DNA of 51,646 nucleotides from Bacillus sp. AFS073361 (GTDB taxonomy: Bacteria > Bacillota > Bacilli > Bacillales > Cytobacillaceae). Position 1 is the first letter of the stretch; each line of letters begins with the position of its first letter. Position numbers and translations under genes: made by a program. This document shows, piece after piece, positions 42,628-50,777 of this stretch. Under the pieces are notes generated by a model. The model did not search any database and was not told where the DNA came from. It saw only the letters and a list, made by a program, of their open reading frames with translations. The stretch lies in NCBI RefSeq assembly GCF_002567005.1, contig NZ_NUZU01000043.1, forward strand, positions 1-51,646, in the 5' to 3' direction.

Positions 42628-43056
42628 TTATTGAGACATTTTCCGTCGATGTTTATATTGGTTCCATTGGAAGTGGATGAAACATCCAACACAAAAACCT
42701 AAAATGGCTACAAACGCCGCGACAGTAACAAGAATAGTGAACACGTAACCTAGGGCAGTCCAACCAAGGAAAAAACTGATAAAGCCTATTCCAAGACACG
42801 ATACGGCCAACTTCTGATTAAATTGCTGCTGCTCCCAATCTTCTGGGATATAGGACTTCGAGTCTTTTCTTAAGAATAATTTAGCAACATACATTACCGG
42901 ATTAAATCCAACTAGCAATCCAAGTAAACCCGAAATTAATGGTATCAATAATAACCACTTACTACCTGACAACCAAGTTAACACAACACTTATGACAATA
43001 ACCCACTGGTTTGTTCTTACAAGTGGACGAGGTATGGAACGAGTATTTTCTGTCAT
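42628..43056 (-). CDS. DUF4395 family membrane protein
   Basis: This 142-residue membrane protein begins IPRPLVRTNQW and has four hydrophobic segments, two before and two after the central FNPVMYVAK...EDWEQQQFNQK stretch, with Cys at about residues 87, 121 and 125. This matches DUF4395. Members are often encoded near thioredoxin-like or rhodanese genes; none is visible here. ATG 43056 has AAAGG only two bases upstream, so the start is moderately sure. It has its own promoter and terminator. Confidence 0.78.
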   Translation of the reverse strand: MTENTRSIPRPLVRTNQWVIVISVVLTWLSGSKWLLLIPLISGLLGLLVGFNPVMYVAKLFLRKDSKSYIPEDWEQQQFNQKLAVSCLGIGFISFFLGWTALGYVFTILVTVAAFVAILGFCVGCFIHFQWNQYKHRRKMSQ

Positions 43057-43103
43057 GACCTTTCAATCCCCACTTTTCCTATTGGCTTTATATACTTAGA
43101 GTC

Positions 43104-43132
43104 ATACTAACCTGAATGAATTCGATTGTAAA
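43104..43132 (-). promoter_or_regulatory. Promoter of the DUF4395 gene
   Basis: Minus-strand TTTACA (43127-43132), 17-base spacer, TAGTAT (43104-43109), about 48 bp before the ATG. Confidence 0.6.
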
Positions 43133-43153
43133 GTAATTTTTCCTCTCAAATCT

Positions 43154-43201
43154 AAAAAAACACTCACCAGAGTGTTTTGAAACACTCACCAGAGTGTTTT
43201 G
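43154..43201 (-). terminator. Tandemly duplicated hairpin terminator of aroD
   Basis: An identical 22-bp unit occurs twice head to tail (43158-43179 and 43180-43201). Each unit is a perfect hairpin AAACACTC-ACCA-GAGTGTTT. On the minus strand the second hairpin is followed by seven T. Confidence 0.88.
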
Positions 43202-43208
43202 GTTAGAT

Positions 43209-43973
43209 TTATAGGCTTTCATGCAGAAGATTTAATACGCTTCTTAATTCCTTAACTCCCACTTGTCCAGGGGCAGATGCTTTTTTCGCTGCTCCAAAAG
43301 TTAGAGCTGACCCAAATACTTCGCCGGCCAATCGACTAATGACTCCCTTACCTGCCATAGACATCGTTATAAACGGACGATTCGCATATTGCTCCTTCAT
43401 TGTATTGGTTGCATCTAGGAGGGTGAGCACATCAGCTGTACAATTGGGCATCACAGCAATTTTCGGTAAATCACCACCTAATTCTTGCGCTTTCCTTAAC
43501 CGAGAGATAATTTCTTCTTTTGATGGCGTTTTATGAAAATCGTGGTTGGAAATAATCACCAGGACATTTTCGGCATGAGCCATACCAATTAAGTCTTTTA
43601 CTGACTTTTCATCATTGAATAATTCAACATCTATGATATCAACCAGGCCAGTTTCTACAATAATCTTGTTTAATTCAAAGTAGAAAGAAGTCGAAATTTC
43701 CTTATTGCCGCCTTCTTTATGACTTCGAAAAGTAAAGAGGATTGGTGTATTAGGAAGGATTGAGCGAATATCAATCAGTGCCTCTTTCACTTTCTCGATA
43801 TCTTCTACATACTCAAAAAAGTCGACACGCCACTCGACTAGATCTAAGTCGATATCTTTAAGAAAATTTGCTTCTTCCTTTAATTGTGCAGCGGTCTCTG
43901 CCACCAAGGGCACACAGATTTTTGGGATTCCCTCCCCAATTGTGAGGTCTCTTACAGTAACAGTTTTAGGCAT
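43209..43973 (-). CDS. aroD: 3-dehydroquinate dehydratase, type I
   Basis: This 254-residue enzyme performs the third step of the shikimate pathway through a Schiff base. The Lys is in LPKIAVMPN and the general-base His in ISNHDFHKTP; EWRVDFFE binds substrate. The length is typical of type I (class I aldolase) enzymes. ATG 43973 follows GGAGCGGGG. It is downstream of aroK with a 40-base gap, so both probably form one operon ended by the duplicated hairpin. Confidence 0.94.
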   Translation of the reverse strand: MPKTVTVRDLTIGEGIPKICVPLVAETAAQLKEEANFLKDIDLDLVEWRVDFFEYVEDIEKVKEALIDIRSILPNTPILFTFRSHKEGGNKEISTSFYFELNKIIVETGLVDIIDVELFNDEKSVKDLIGMAHAENVLVIISNHDFHKTPSKEEIISRLRKAQELGGDLPKIAVMPNCTADVLTLLDATNTMKEQYANRPFITMSMAGKGVISRLAGEVFGSALTFGAAKKASAPGQVGVKELRSVLNLLHESL

Positions 43974-44013
43974 TTTCCCCGCTCCTTATTGATCTTTTGA
44001 AACTTCTAATAGT

Positions 44014-44538
44014 TTAGTCCACATAAGAAATTAATTCATTTACAATTAAGTCTGCAATTTCATCCGAAGTTTTGTAATTGGTGGAAATCCTTAAATGATG
44101 GTTCTTATAAATATCTTGTCTTTTATAATAAAGCTCTTCCATTTCTTTCATTGACTTTCCTTGTAAAACAGGGCGGCTGTCTATAATCAGCTGAATTCTA
44201 TCTTTCCAGGCTTCCAATGATAGTTCGAGAAAAATCACAATACAAGAAGCTAAGCAAGTTTCTCTTATCTCTGTTTGGAGAAAGGCCCCTCCACCAACAG
44301 AAATAACTTTTTGCTTTTGTTCCGCTAGACTCACAATTAAGCTTTTTTCTCTATCTCTAAATTCAGTCTCACCAAATTCAGTAAATATCTGGGACACAGG
44401 CATGTTATACTCTTTTTCGATTTGTTCATCAATATCAATAAATTCACGATTGAGTTTTGTAGCAACCTTCTTGCCAATCGTAGTTTTCCCAACACCCATA
44501 AACCCAATAAACACAATACTCTTGTCACTCATCTCCAA
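44014..44538 (-). CDS. aroK: Shikimate kinase
   Basis: This 174-residue kinase makes shikimate 3-phosphate. GFMGVGKTT is Walker A, DIDEQIEK carries the DxD metal site, FRDREKS binds shikimate and VISVGGGAF completes the site. The start is uncertain: TTG 44538 with GGAG four bases upstream, or ATG 44532 ten bases after it. It leads an aroK-aroD pair; other shikimate genes are not in the window. Confidence 0.93.
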   Translation of the reverse strand: MEMSDKSIVFIGFMGVGKTTIGKKVATKLNREFIDIDEQIEKEYNMPVSQIFTEFGETEFRDREKSLIVSLAEQKQKVISVGGGAFLQTEIRETCLASCIVIFLELSLEAWKDRIQLIIDSRPVLQGKSMKEMEELYYKRQDIYKNHHLRISTNYKTSDEIADLIVNELISYVD

Positions 44539-44582
44539 ATTACTCCAGACCTCCCGTTGCTTAAAACAAATTATTAAGCATA

Positions 44583-44612
44583 ATTATAATGCTATTTTGA
44601 GATTTTAGACAA
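44583..44612 (-). promoter_or_regulatory. aroK-aroD promoter
   Basis: Minus-strand TTGTCT (44607-44612), 18-base spacer, perfect TATAAT (44583-44588), about 45 bp before the start codon. Confidence 0.65.
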
Positions 44613-44632
44613 TTTTTTAGGATTAATTTATC

Positions 44633-44645
44633 GGTGCCTGACACC
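44633..44645. repeat. Short palindromic repeat GGTGCCTGACACC, copy 1
   Basis: The 13-base palindromic sequence also occurs at 51628-51640. I recognise it (as GGTGTCAGGCACC) as a frequent intergenic repeat of Bacillaceae. Here it lies between the dipeptide-transporter terminator and the aroK promoter. Confidence 0.75.
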
Positions 44646-44674
44646 AAAAGAAAGAGACCCGCACAGGAGTCTCT
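44646..44674 (-). terminator. Terminator of the peptide transporter operon
   Basis: AGAGAC-CC (44653-44660) pairs with GG-A-GTCTCT (44666-44674) with one bulge; TTTCTTTT follows on the minus strand. Confidence 0.75.
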
Positions 44675-44678
44675 ATAT

Positions 44679-45578
44679 CTATTGTTTCATTTTCGGGTCT
44701 AGGATATCCCTTAGTCCATCACCCATTAGGTTAAAGCCAAGGACTGTCAGCATAATGGCTACCCCTGGGAAGAATAATGTCCAAGGTGCCTGCGTGATAT
44801 AGTTTTTGGAATCAGCAAGCATTTTTCCCCATTCAGGTGTCGGAGCCTGTGCCCCCATTCCAAGGAAACCAAGGGCTGCTGCCTCTATAATAGCGGTGGC
44901 AATCGCTAAAGTGGCTTGAACGATTACTGGTGATATACTATTTGGTAAAATATGACGTAGTAGAATTCGTGTATCCTTCATTCCTACTGCACGGGCCGCC
45001 ATAATATATTCTTCCTGTTTAACACTTAATACTTTAGAGCGAACGAGTCGTCCAAAGTTTGGGATATTAATAACCGCAATTGCGATTAGTGCATTTTGTA
45101 AGGATGGTCCCAAAATTGAAACAACCGCAATCGCCAAAAGAATACTTGGAAAGGCTAACATAATATCAAAAATGCGGGAGATAATTGCATCTACCCAGCG
45201 GCCGTAGTAACCAGCAACAATTCCAAGGAATGTCCCTGCCACAACAGACCCTAAGACGGAGAAAAAGCCCACCCACAAAGATATCCTAGCGCCATAAACA
45301 ATCCGAGAAAAAATATCACGTCCAAAGTCGTCGGTCCCAAACCAGTGATCACTAGAAGGAGGGAGCATTCGATCTGTTAAGACTTGAGCTTTATAGCTAT
45401 ATGGAGCAATAATCGGGGCAATTATTGCAATAATGATAAAAAAGACAACAATCCCTAAACCAGCTAATGCCAGCCGGTTTTTATAAAATGAGATCCATGC
45501 TTCCTTCCAGGGAGGTGTCAGCTTTTCTTCAACAATTACCGTCGTTATATTTGCCGGTTTTTTTGCAAGTTCCGCCAC
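44679..45578 (-). CDS. Dipeptide/oligopeptide ABC transporter permease (OppC/DppC-like)
   Basis: This 299-residue inner-membrane permease starts at GTG 45578, eight bases after GGAGGGG. It has an N-terminal cytoplasmic stretch, about six transmembrane helices, and the coupling loop EYIMAARAVGMKDTRILLRHILPN (the EAA motif). The WFGTDDFGRDIFSR periplasmic segment and C-terminal GDGLRDILDPK are typical of the DppC/OppC group. It is the last gene of the D-F-A-B-C ordered operon and pairs with the permease just upstream. Confidence 0.92.
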   Translation of the reverse strand: MAELAKKPANITTVIVEEKLTPPWKEAWISFYKNRLALAGLGIVVFFIIIAIIAPIIAPYSYKAQVLTDRMLPPSSDHWFGTDDFGRDIFSRIVYGARISLWVGFFSVLGSVVAGTFLGIVAGYYGRWVDAIISRIFDIMLAFPSILLAIAVVSILGPSLQNALIAIAVINIPNFGRLVRSKVLSVKQEEYIMAARAVGMKDTRILLRHILPNSISPVIVQATLAIATAIIEAAALGFLGMGAQAPTPEWGKMLADSKNYITQAPWTLFFPGVAIMLTVLGFNLMGDGLRDILDPKMKQ

Positions 45579-45594
45579 TCTTCATTCCCCTCCT

Positions 45595-46602
45595 CTATTT
45601 CGTATATTTAATTCGTGGGTCAACAAATACATACAATAAATCCACGATTAAATTAATAAGAACAAAAATTGCCGCAATAATTAATATCCCTGACTGAATA
45701 ACCGGATAATCACGGTAGCCGATAGCATCATATAGATATCTTCCAATTCCTGGCCAACCAAAGATGGTTTCCGTTAGAATTGCTCCTCCAAGTAAAAGGC
45801 CCGTTTGCAGCCCAATAATCGTAAGAACAGGGATGACAGCATTTTTTAAGGAGTGCTTATATACGACCCAAAACATGCTCAGTCCTTTTGCTCTCGCTGT
45901 ACGGACATAATCCGACTTCATCACCTCAAGCATGGTCGCCCGTGTCATTCTTGCGATAATCGCCATTGGAATGGTGGCAAGTGCAATGCTTGGCAAGACC
46001 AAATGCTTTAGGACCGTGATAAATTGATCGGTTCTTCCTTGTATTAAAGTATCTATTAAATAGAAATTAGTAATCGCTGAAACAGGGTCTCTTACATTCT
46101 CTCTTCCCGTCGTTGGCAGCCATCCTAATTCAATGGAAAATACCCATTGTTCCATTAAACCAAGCCAAAAAATCGGCAGTGAAACTCCTATCAGTGCAAG
46201 CACCATCGCAACATAATCAAACCATGATTTTGAGAACCAGGCACTGACGATCCCTGCATTGACCCCAACAACGATGGCAATCAACATAGCTACAACAGTT
46301 AGCTCTGCTGTTGCTGCTAAGTAAGGCCATATTTCTTCGTTGATTGGCCCCCTTGTCCGTAGTGACTCACCTAAATCCCCATGAAGAAGGGCATTAATAT
46401 AATCTACGTATTGTATGTACCAAGGCCTGTCTAGCCCTAATTCCTTCGTTAACGTGGCAATTGATTCTGCCGTTGCTCTTTGACCAAGAATTACCTGAGC
46501 GGGATTTCCTGGAATAGCATGGATAATAGCAAATACAACAAGCGTCATCCCTATTAATACAGGTATTAATGAAAACACCCGGCGAACTGTATATGTTAAC
46601 AA
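45595..46602 (-). CDS. Dipeptide/oligopeptide ABC transporter permease (OppB/DppB-like)
   Basis: This 335-residue permease starts at TTG 46602 after GAGGTGAAATAAA. Six transmembrane helices, the HAIPGNPAQ segment near the N-terminus, the EAA-type loop DYVRTARAKGLS and the DPRIKYTK end are as in DppB/OppB. Sixteen bases separate it from the next permease. A hairpin between the binding-protein gene and this one may reduce its expression relative to the binding protein. Confidence 0.92.
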   Translation of the reverse strand: MLTYTVRRVFSLIPVLIGMTLVVFAIIHAIPGNPAQVILGQRATAESIATLTKELGLDRPWYIQYVDYINALLHGDLGESLRTRGPINEEIWPYLAATAELTVVAMLIAIVVGVNAGIVSAWFSKSWFDYVAMVLALIGVSLPIFWLGLMEQWVFSIELGWLPTTGRENVRDPVSAITNFYLIDTLIQGRTDQFITVLKHLVLPSIALATIPMAIIARMTRATMLEVMKSDYVRTARAKGLSMFWVVYKHSLKNAVIPVLTIIGLQTGLLLGGAILTETIFGWPGIGRYLYDAIGYRDYPVIQSGILIIAAIFVLINLIVDLLYVFVDPRIKYTK

Positions 46603-46624
46603 TTTATTTCACCTCACTGTATAG

Positions 46625-46650
46625 CATAAGCGCCTGGCTAGACGCTGCCA
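46625..46650. repeat. Remnant of the palindromic repeat element
   Basis: CATAAGCGCCTGGCTAGACG recalls the end of the element at 17186-17306 (GGCGCTGGAGCTAGAC) in a mutated form. It is short and diverged, so this is a weak call. Confidence 0.35.
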
Positions 46651-46693
46651 CTCAACCTTTTTCTTCATTAATTATGAATATGCATAGCTAACA

Positions 46694-46721
46694 AAAGGGG
46701 AGGCTAAAATTCCTCCCCTTT
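46694..46721 (-). terminator. Intra-operon hairpin after the binding-protein gene
   Basis: AAAGGGGAGG (46694-46703) and CCTCCCCTTT (46712-46721) form a perfect 10-bp GC-rich stem; TTTTG follows on the minus strand. It lies 10 bases after the binding-protein stop and probably gives partial termination, so the binding protein exceeds the permeases. Confidence 0.8.
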
Positions 46722-46730
46722 CAGCCATGA

Positions 46731-48347
46731 TTATTTAAATTCAACTTTAGTTAACGCTTCAGATCCAGTTGGGTGTGGTAAGTAATTGGCCACATCTTTC
46801 CCTGCTGCTAACAGCGGTGTAGAGTGAACAAGTGGTACCCATGGAGCATCATCATGGATAATCACTTGTGCTTCTTCGTAAAGTGCATTACGCTTTGCTT
46901 GATCTATTTCTGTTTGTGCTTTAATTAAGACTTCATGTAACTTGTCATTGCTGTATTGGGAATAGTTGTTACTTCCAATACTATCTTTATCAAGCAATGT
47001 GTATAAGAAGTTATCAGGGTCTCCATTATCACCTGTCCAGCCGAGCATGAACATATCAAATTCACCTTTTGCTGCTTTATCTAGGTAAGTAGCCCAGTCC
47101 ACAGATTGGATTTTGGCTTTGACGTTGATTTTGCTAAGGCTCTCTTGAATAACTTCGGCTACTTTTTGTGCTTCTGGCATATAAGGACGAGCAACAGGCA
47201 TTGCCCATAAGTCGATTTCAAATCCTTTTTCGTATCCAGCTTCTTTCAACAATGCTTTAGCTTTCTCTAGATCATATGGATATGGTTCAACTGATTTATT
47301 GTAGCCTTCGATGGAAGGAGGCATTGGATTGACAGCCTCTAGAGCCTTCCCGCCATAAAAAGCATCAATAATTGATTTTTTATCGACAGCATAGTTAATC
47401 GCTTGACGAACCAATTTGTTATCAAATGGTTTACGAGTAGTTGTTAAACCGATATAACCAACGTTCATAGAAGGACGTTCAATTACTTGGAGATTGGCAT
47501 TTCCTTTAACCGTAGCTTCATCTGAATTATTTAGTCCATCCATTACGTCAATCTCACCATTGGCAAGAGCGTTCAGACGTGCAGTATTTTCAGGAATCAC
47601 ACGGAAAATAACTTTGTTTAACTTAGGCAAGCCTTTTTGCCAATAGTCAGGGTTCTTTTCAAGTGTAATAGTATCGTTTTCTTTCCACTCAACAAATTTA
47701 AATGGACCCGTACCAACTGGATTTTGTCTAAACTTGTCACCGTATTTTTCAACAGCTGCAGGGCTTGCAATTCCAAACGGAGACATTGCTAGATTCTTTA
47801 AGAATGGAGCCTGTGGACGTTTTAGTACAAATTGAACCGTATTGGCATCTAGGGCTTTTACTTCTTTAATTACATGGCCCTCATCCTTTTTATAACCACC
47901 AAACATAGTGTAATAAGGATATTTATCGGCATCTCCATTCATCCAGCGATCAAAGTTAAAAACAACCGCATCTGCATTAAAATCAGTACCATCATGGAAC
48001 TTAACGCCTTGACGAAGCTTGAAGGTGTAAGTTAAGCCATCAGGTGTCACTTCCCACGATTCAGCAAGACCTGGATTAATTGTGGTATCTTGATCACCAT
48101 ATTGGATTAATGTTTCAAAAATGTTTTCTGTTACTTTAAATGCTTCGCCTTCAGTTGTTGTAATTGGATCTAGTGATGTAGAATCTCCACCACGGCCATA
48201 TACTAGAGTATCCTTTTTCGCTCCGCCGCTTGTGGCAGGATCTTTCTTGCCGCCTGCTTCTTCATTCGTTTTGCTGCTGCAGCCAACTAAAAACATACTG
48301 ATGGCTAGTAGAGAAATCAATAGCAGTTTAAAAGATTTCTTCTTCAT
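46731..48347 (-). CDS. Peptide-binding lipoprotein (SBP_bac_5 family, DppA/DppE-like)
   Basis: This 538-residue lipoprotein captures the substrate outside the membrane. A signal sequence with MKKKSFKLLL basic end leads to the lipobox FLVGC with Cys23. The mature domain has the SBP family 5 pattern, including LTYTFKLRQGVKFHDGT and GPFKFVEWKENDTI. The segment FDMFMLGWTGDNGDPDNF strongly recalls the dipeptide-binding DppA. Substrates are therefore likely dipeptides, though haem or others cannot be excluded. ATG 48347; it follows the second ATPase gene by 52 bases. Confidence 0.9.
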   Translation of the reverse strand: MKKKSFKLLLISLLAISMFLVGCSSKTNEEAGGKKDPATSGGAKKDTLVYGRGGDSTSLDPITTTEGEAFKVTENIFETLIQYGDQDTTINPGLAESWEVTPDGLTYTFKLRQGVKFHDGTDFNADAVVFNFDRWMNGDADKYPYYTMFGGYKKDEGHVIKEVKALDANTVQFVLKRPQAPFLKNLAMSPFGIASPAAVEKYGDKFRQNPVGTGPFKFVEWKENDTITLEKNPDYWQKGLPKLNKVIFRVIPENTARLNALANGEIDVMDGLNNSDEATVKGNANLQVIERPSMNVGYIGLTTTRKPFDNKLVRQAINYAVDKKSIIDAFYGGKALEAVNPMPPSIEGYNKSVEPYPYDLEKAKALLKEAGYEKGFEIDLWAMPVARPYMPEAQKVAEVIQESLSKINVKAKIQSVDWATYLDKAAKGEFDMFMLGWTGDNGDPDNFLYTLLDKDSIGSNNYSQYSNDKLHEVLIKAQTEIDQAKRNALYEEAQVIIHDDAPWVPLVHSTPLLAAGKDVANYLPHPTGSEALTKVEFK

Positions 48348-48399
48348 AAGCTTTTTTAACCCCCTATATTTTTGTTTTCTTTATCATAAATGCAGCAAA

Positions 48400-49368
48400 T
48401 CACTTGTTATATAAGTGACATGCGACAAAATGACCGTTCAGGTTTTGTTCCGCTGGTCTAGTATTTTTACAAATATCCATCACCTGTGAGCAGCGTGTAT
48501 GAAAGGCACAGCCTGAAGGAGGATTTGCTGGACTGGGAAGTTCTCCTTCAATTAAAATGGTTTCTCTCTTAATATCTGGATCTGGTATTGGTACAGCTGA
48601 AAGTAGTGCTTCTGTATATGGATGCTTTGGATTCTCGTAAAGCTCCTCACTTTCAGCTAACTCTATTAATCTTCCTAAATACATCACGCCTACGCGATCA
48701 CTAATATGGCGTACGACTCCTAAATCATGAGCGATAAAAATGTATGTAAGCTGGAATTCTTTTTGAATATCCTTCATCAGATTGAGAACCTGGGCTTGAA
48801 TGGACACATCGAGTGCTGACACAGGCTCATCTGCAATAATCAGTTTCGGTTTCGTCATTAACGCTTTTGCAATTCCAATCCGCTGACGCTGACCACCACT
48901 GAATTGGTGGGGATATCTTTTGGCATGATAGCTGCTTAAGCCTACGACTTCAAGCATGTCTCTCACTTGCTTATTACGTTCCTCCTTTGTCCCAATTCCA
49001 TGAACAATCAAAGGCTCTTCTAAAATCTGTTCGATAGAATGCCTTGGATTAAGCGATGCATAAGGATCCTGGAAAACCATTTGGATATCCCGGCGCGTTT
49101 TTCTTAATTCCGCTTTTGACATACTAGTAATCTCTTTATCTTCAAAGACAATCTTTCCGTCGCTAGCTTCAATCAAGCGCATAAGGAGCCGGCCAGTGGT
49201 GGATTTACCGCAGCCGCTTTCACCAACAATGCCCAATGTCTCTCCTTTTTTAACGTAAAAAGATACATCGTCAACCGCTTTGACCTCTCCTTGTTTCCTT
49301 CCAAACAGGCCGCCTGTAATCGGAAAGTACTTTTTTAAACCATTAACTTCAAGAAGTAATTCTGACAT
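48400..49368 (-). CDS. Dipeptide/oligopeptide ABC transporter ATPase (OppF/DppF-like)
   Basis: This protein of 322 residues is the second ATPase of the importer. Walker A GESGCGKST, signature QFSGGQRQRIGIAKAL and Walker B LIIADEPVSALD are intact, and the C-terminal oligopeptide-transporter tail has a Cys pattern (CAFHTRC...C...C) that may bind an iron-sulfur cluster. The start chosen is ATG 49368 after GGAGAG; the frame is open 56 codons upstream inside the previous gene. It overlaps that gene by 20 bases. Confidence 0.92.
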   Translation of the reverse strand: MSELLLEVNGLKKYFPITGGLFGRKQGEVKAVDDVSFYVKKGETLGIVGESGCGKSTTGRLLMRLIEASDGKIVFEDKEITSMSKAELRKTRRDIQMVFQDPYASLNPRHSIEQILEEPLIVHGIGTKEERNKQVRDMLEVVGLSSYHAKRYPHQFSGGQRQRIGIAKALMTKPKLIIADEPVSALDVSIQAQVLNLMKDIQKEFQLTYIFIAHDLGVVRHISDRVGVMYLGRLIELAESEELYENPKHPYTEALLSAVPIPDPDIKRETILIEGELPSPANPPSGCAFHTRCSQVMDICKNTRPAEQNLNGHFVACHLYNK

Positions 49369-50362
49369 GGTTGTCACTCTCCTTCTCCAATGTATGTAGG
49401 AAACAGCGCACAACATGTCCGTCTTTTTCCGTTTTAAATAAATCCGGTGTTTCTTCTTGGCATTTGGTGAATGTCTCTGTGCATCTTGCCGCGAATCGAC
49501 ATCCCTTATGAATCGTCCCTGGAGTTGGGACTGCACCCGGAATACTATACAGCCGTTCTGTTTTCCCTCTTAAATCGGGTACAGATTTTAACAAGCCCTT
49601 CGTATAAGGATGCTGTGGATTTTTGAGAATCGTTCGAACATCACCCTGCTCCACGATTTGCCCAGCATACATGACAATGACGCGTTCACAAATTTCAGCC
49701 ACAACCCCTAAATCATGAGTAATAAGAATGATCGTTGTATTTGTCTTCCTATTTAAATCCTTCATCAATGCTAGGATCTGTGCTTGAATTGTCACATCGA
49801 GTGCGGTTGTTGGCTCGTCCGCAATCAATACCCTTGGATTGCAGGCCATTGCCATGGCAATCATAACCCGCTGTCTCATTCCTCCCGAAAGCTGGTGAGG
49901 ATGGTCTTTAATTATTCCTTCTGCCCGTGGGATTCCAACAAGCTTTAATAATTCAATACTTCGTGCCATTGCTTCTTTTTTTGAAAGGTCTGTATGTAAG
50001 CGAATCGCTTCAATTAATTGATTGCCAATCGTAAAAAGCGGATTTAATGATGTCATGGGTTCTTGGAAAATCATTGAAATCTGATTCCCGCGGATGTTGC
50101 GCCACTCTTTTTCAGATATATTTTTCAAGTCTTTTCCTTCGAAAATAATTTCGCCATTCTCGATTTTCCCGGGTGGTGTAGGAATCAACCCCATGGCTGT
50201 TAGTGAAGTAACACTTTTACCACTACCAGATTCACCTACAATCCCTAGTATTTCGCCATCTCTTAAATCAAAGCTGATACCATCTACAGCTGGAACGAAT
50301 TTCTTCCCTGATTGAAATGACACCTTTAAGTCTTTAATTCGAAGAATAGGATCCTTTTCCAC
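49349..50362 (-). CDS. Dipeptide/oligopeptide ABC transporter ATPase (OppD/DppD-like)
   Basis: This 337-residue ATPase leads the operon. Walker A GESGSGKSV, signature LSGGMRQRVMIAMAM, Walker B VLIADEPTTALD and the C-terminal Cys tail (CRFAARC...C...C) are complete. GTG 50362 follows GAAGGTGTAAAT. It has its own promoter about 100 bp upstream. With the following four genes it forms a full ATP-driven importer. Confidence 0.92.
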   Translation of the reverse strand: MEKDPILRIKDLKVSFQSGKKFVPAVDGISFDLRDGEILGIVGESGSGKSVTSLTAMGLIPTPPGKIENGEIIFEGKDLKNISEKEWRNIRGNQISMIFQEPMTSLNPLFTIGNQLIEAIRLHTDLSKKEAMARSIELLKLVGIPRAEGIIKDHPHQLSGGMRQRVMIAMAMACNPRVLIADEPTTALDVTIQAQILALMKDLNRKTNTTIILITHDLGVVAEICERVIVMYAGQIVEQGDVRTILKNPQHPYTKGLLKSVPDLRGKTERLYSIPGAVPTPGTIHKGCRFAARCTETFTKCQEETPDLFKTEKDGHVVRCFLHTLEKESDNHVRITS

Positions 50363-50457
50363 ATTTACACCTTCCTGTTCATTCGTATGTTTTATGTATT
50401 CTCATTTATCAGAAATATAACAATATAGTAAATTTTAAAATAATTATGACATATATA

Positions 50458-50486
50458 ACTTTAGTGGTACGTTCCATATTTGTCAA
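50458..50486 (-). promoter_or_regulatory. Promoter of the peptide transporter operon
   Basis: Minus-strand TTGACA (50481-50486), 17-base spacer, TAAAGT (50458-50463; four of six). Apart from this, the gap 50363-50612 is A/T-rich and shows nothing else. Confidence 0.55.
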
Positions 50487-50612
50487 TTACGTGAAAAAAG
50501 TTCAAAATATTCCAGTTCTACAGAGCCGCGTTGATGCAATAAAGTAAATTTGGCTTTTTTTCCAAAACTCTAAATTTAAATACTAAAATACTAAAAGATC
50601 CTAAAAATTAAT

Positions 50613-50647
50613 AAAAAACCCTGCAAGACTATTGCTGTCTTACAGGG
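50613..50647 (-). terminator. Terminator overlapping the end of the GyrI-like fragment
   Basis: On the minus strand CCCTGTAAGAC and GTCTTGCAGGG (50619-50647) pair over 11 positions with one G-U pair, followed by TTTTTTAT. The stop codon of the fragment lies in the loop. Confidence 0.85.
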
Positions 50648-50745
50648 AATCTTAATAATATCTTTGGTACATCAATAATTACAGGGATAGTTTTTGGCAG
50701 GTAAATGTGCTTATACGTTTTCTTATACTCAACTTTTGTGCCCAT
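50629..50745 (-). pseudogene. 5' remnant of a GyrI-like effector-binding protein gene
   Basis: A 38-codon frame starts at ATG 50745 with AGGAG ten bases upstream. It reads MGTKVEYKKTYKHIYLPKTI then PVIIDVPKILLRFPVRQQ. The first 26 residues look like the N-terminus of stand-alone GyrI-like proteins of about 200 residues (K-x-E-[YF]-x-K...LYLPK...P...I-x-VP). The rest of the domain is missing, and the frame runs into the terminator. An internal deletion that joined the 5' end to the terminator explains this. Alternatively it could be a real short gene. It lies downstream of a MerR regulator, a common setting for GyrI-like genes. Confidence 0.5.
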
Positions 50746-50777
50746 AGTTTATATAGCTCCTGTTTCTTTTATAAAAA

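Noticed and set aside
49369..49536. Upstream extension of the OppF-like ATPase
   Set aside because: The 56 extra codons lie inside the preceding ATPase gene in another frame, and ATG 49368 has a proper ribosome site.
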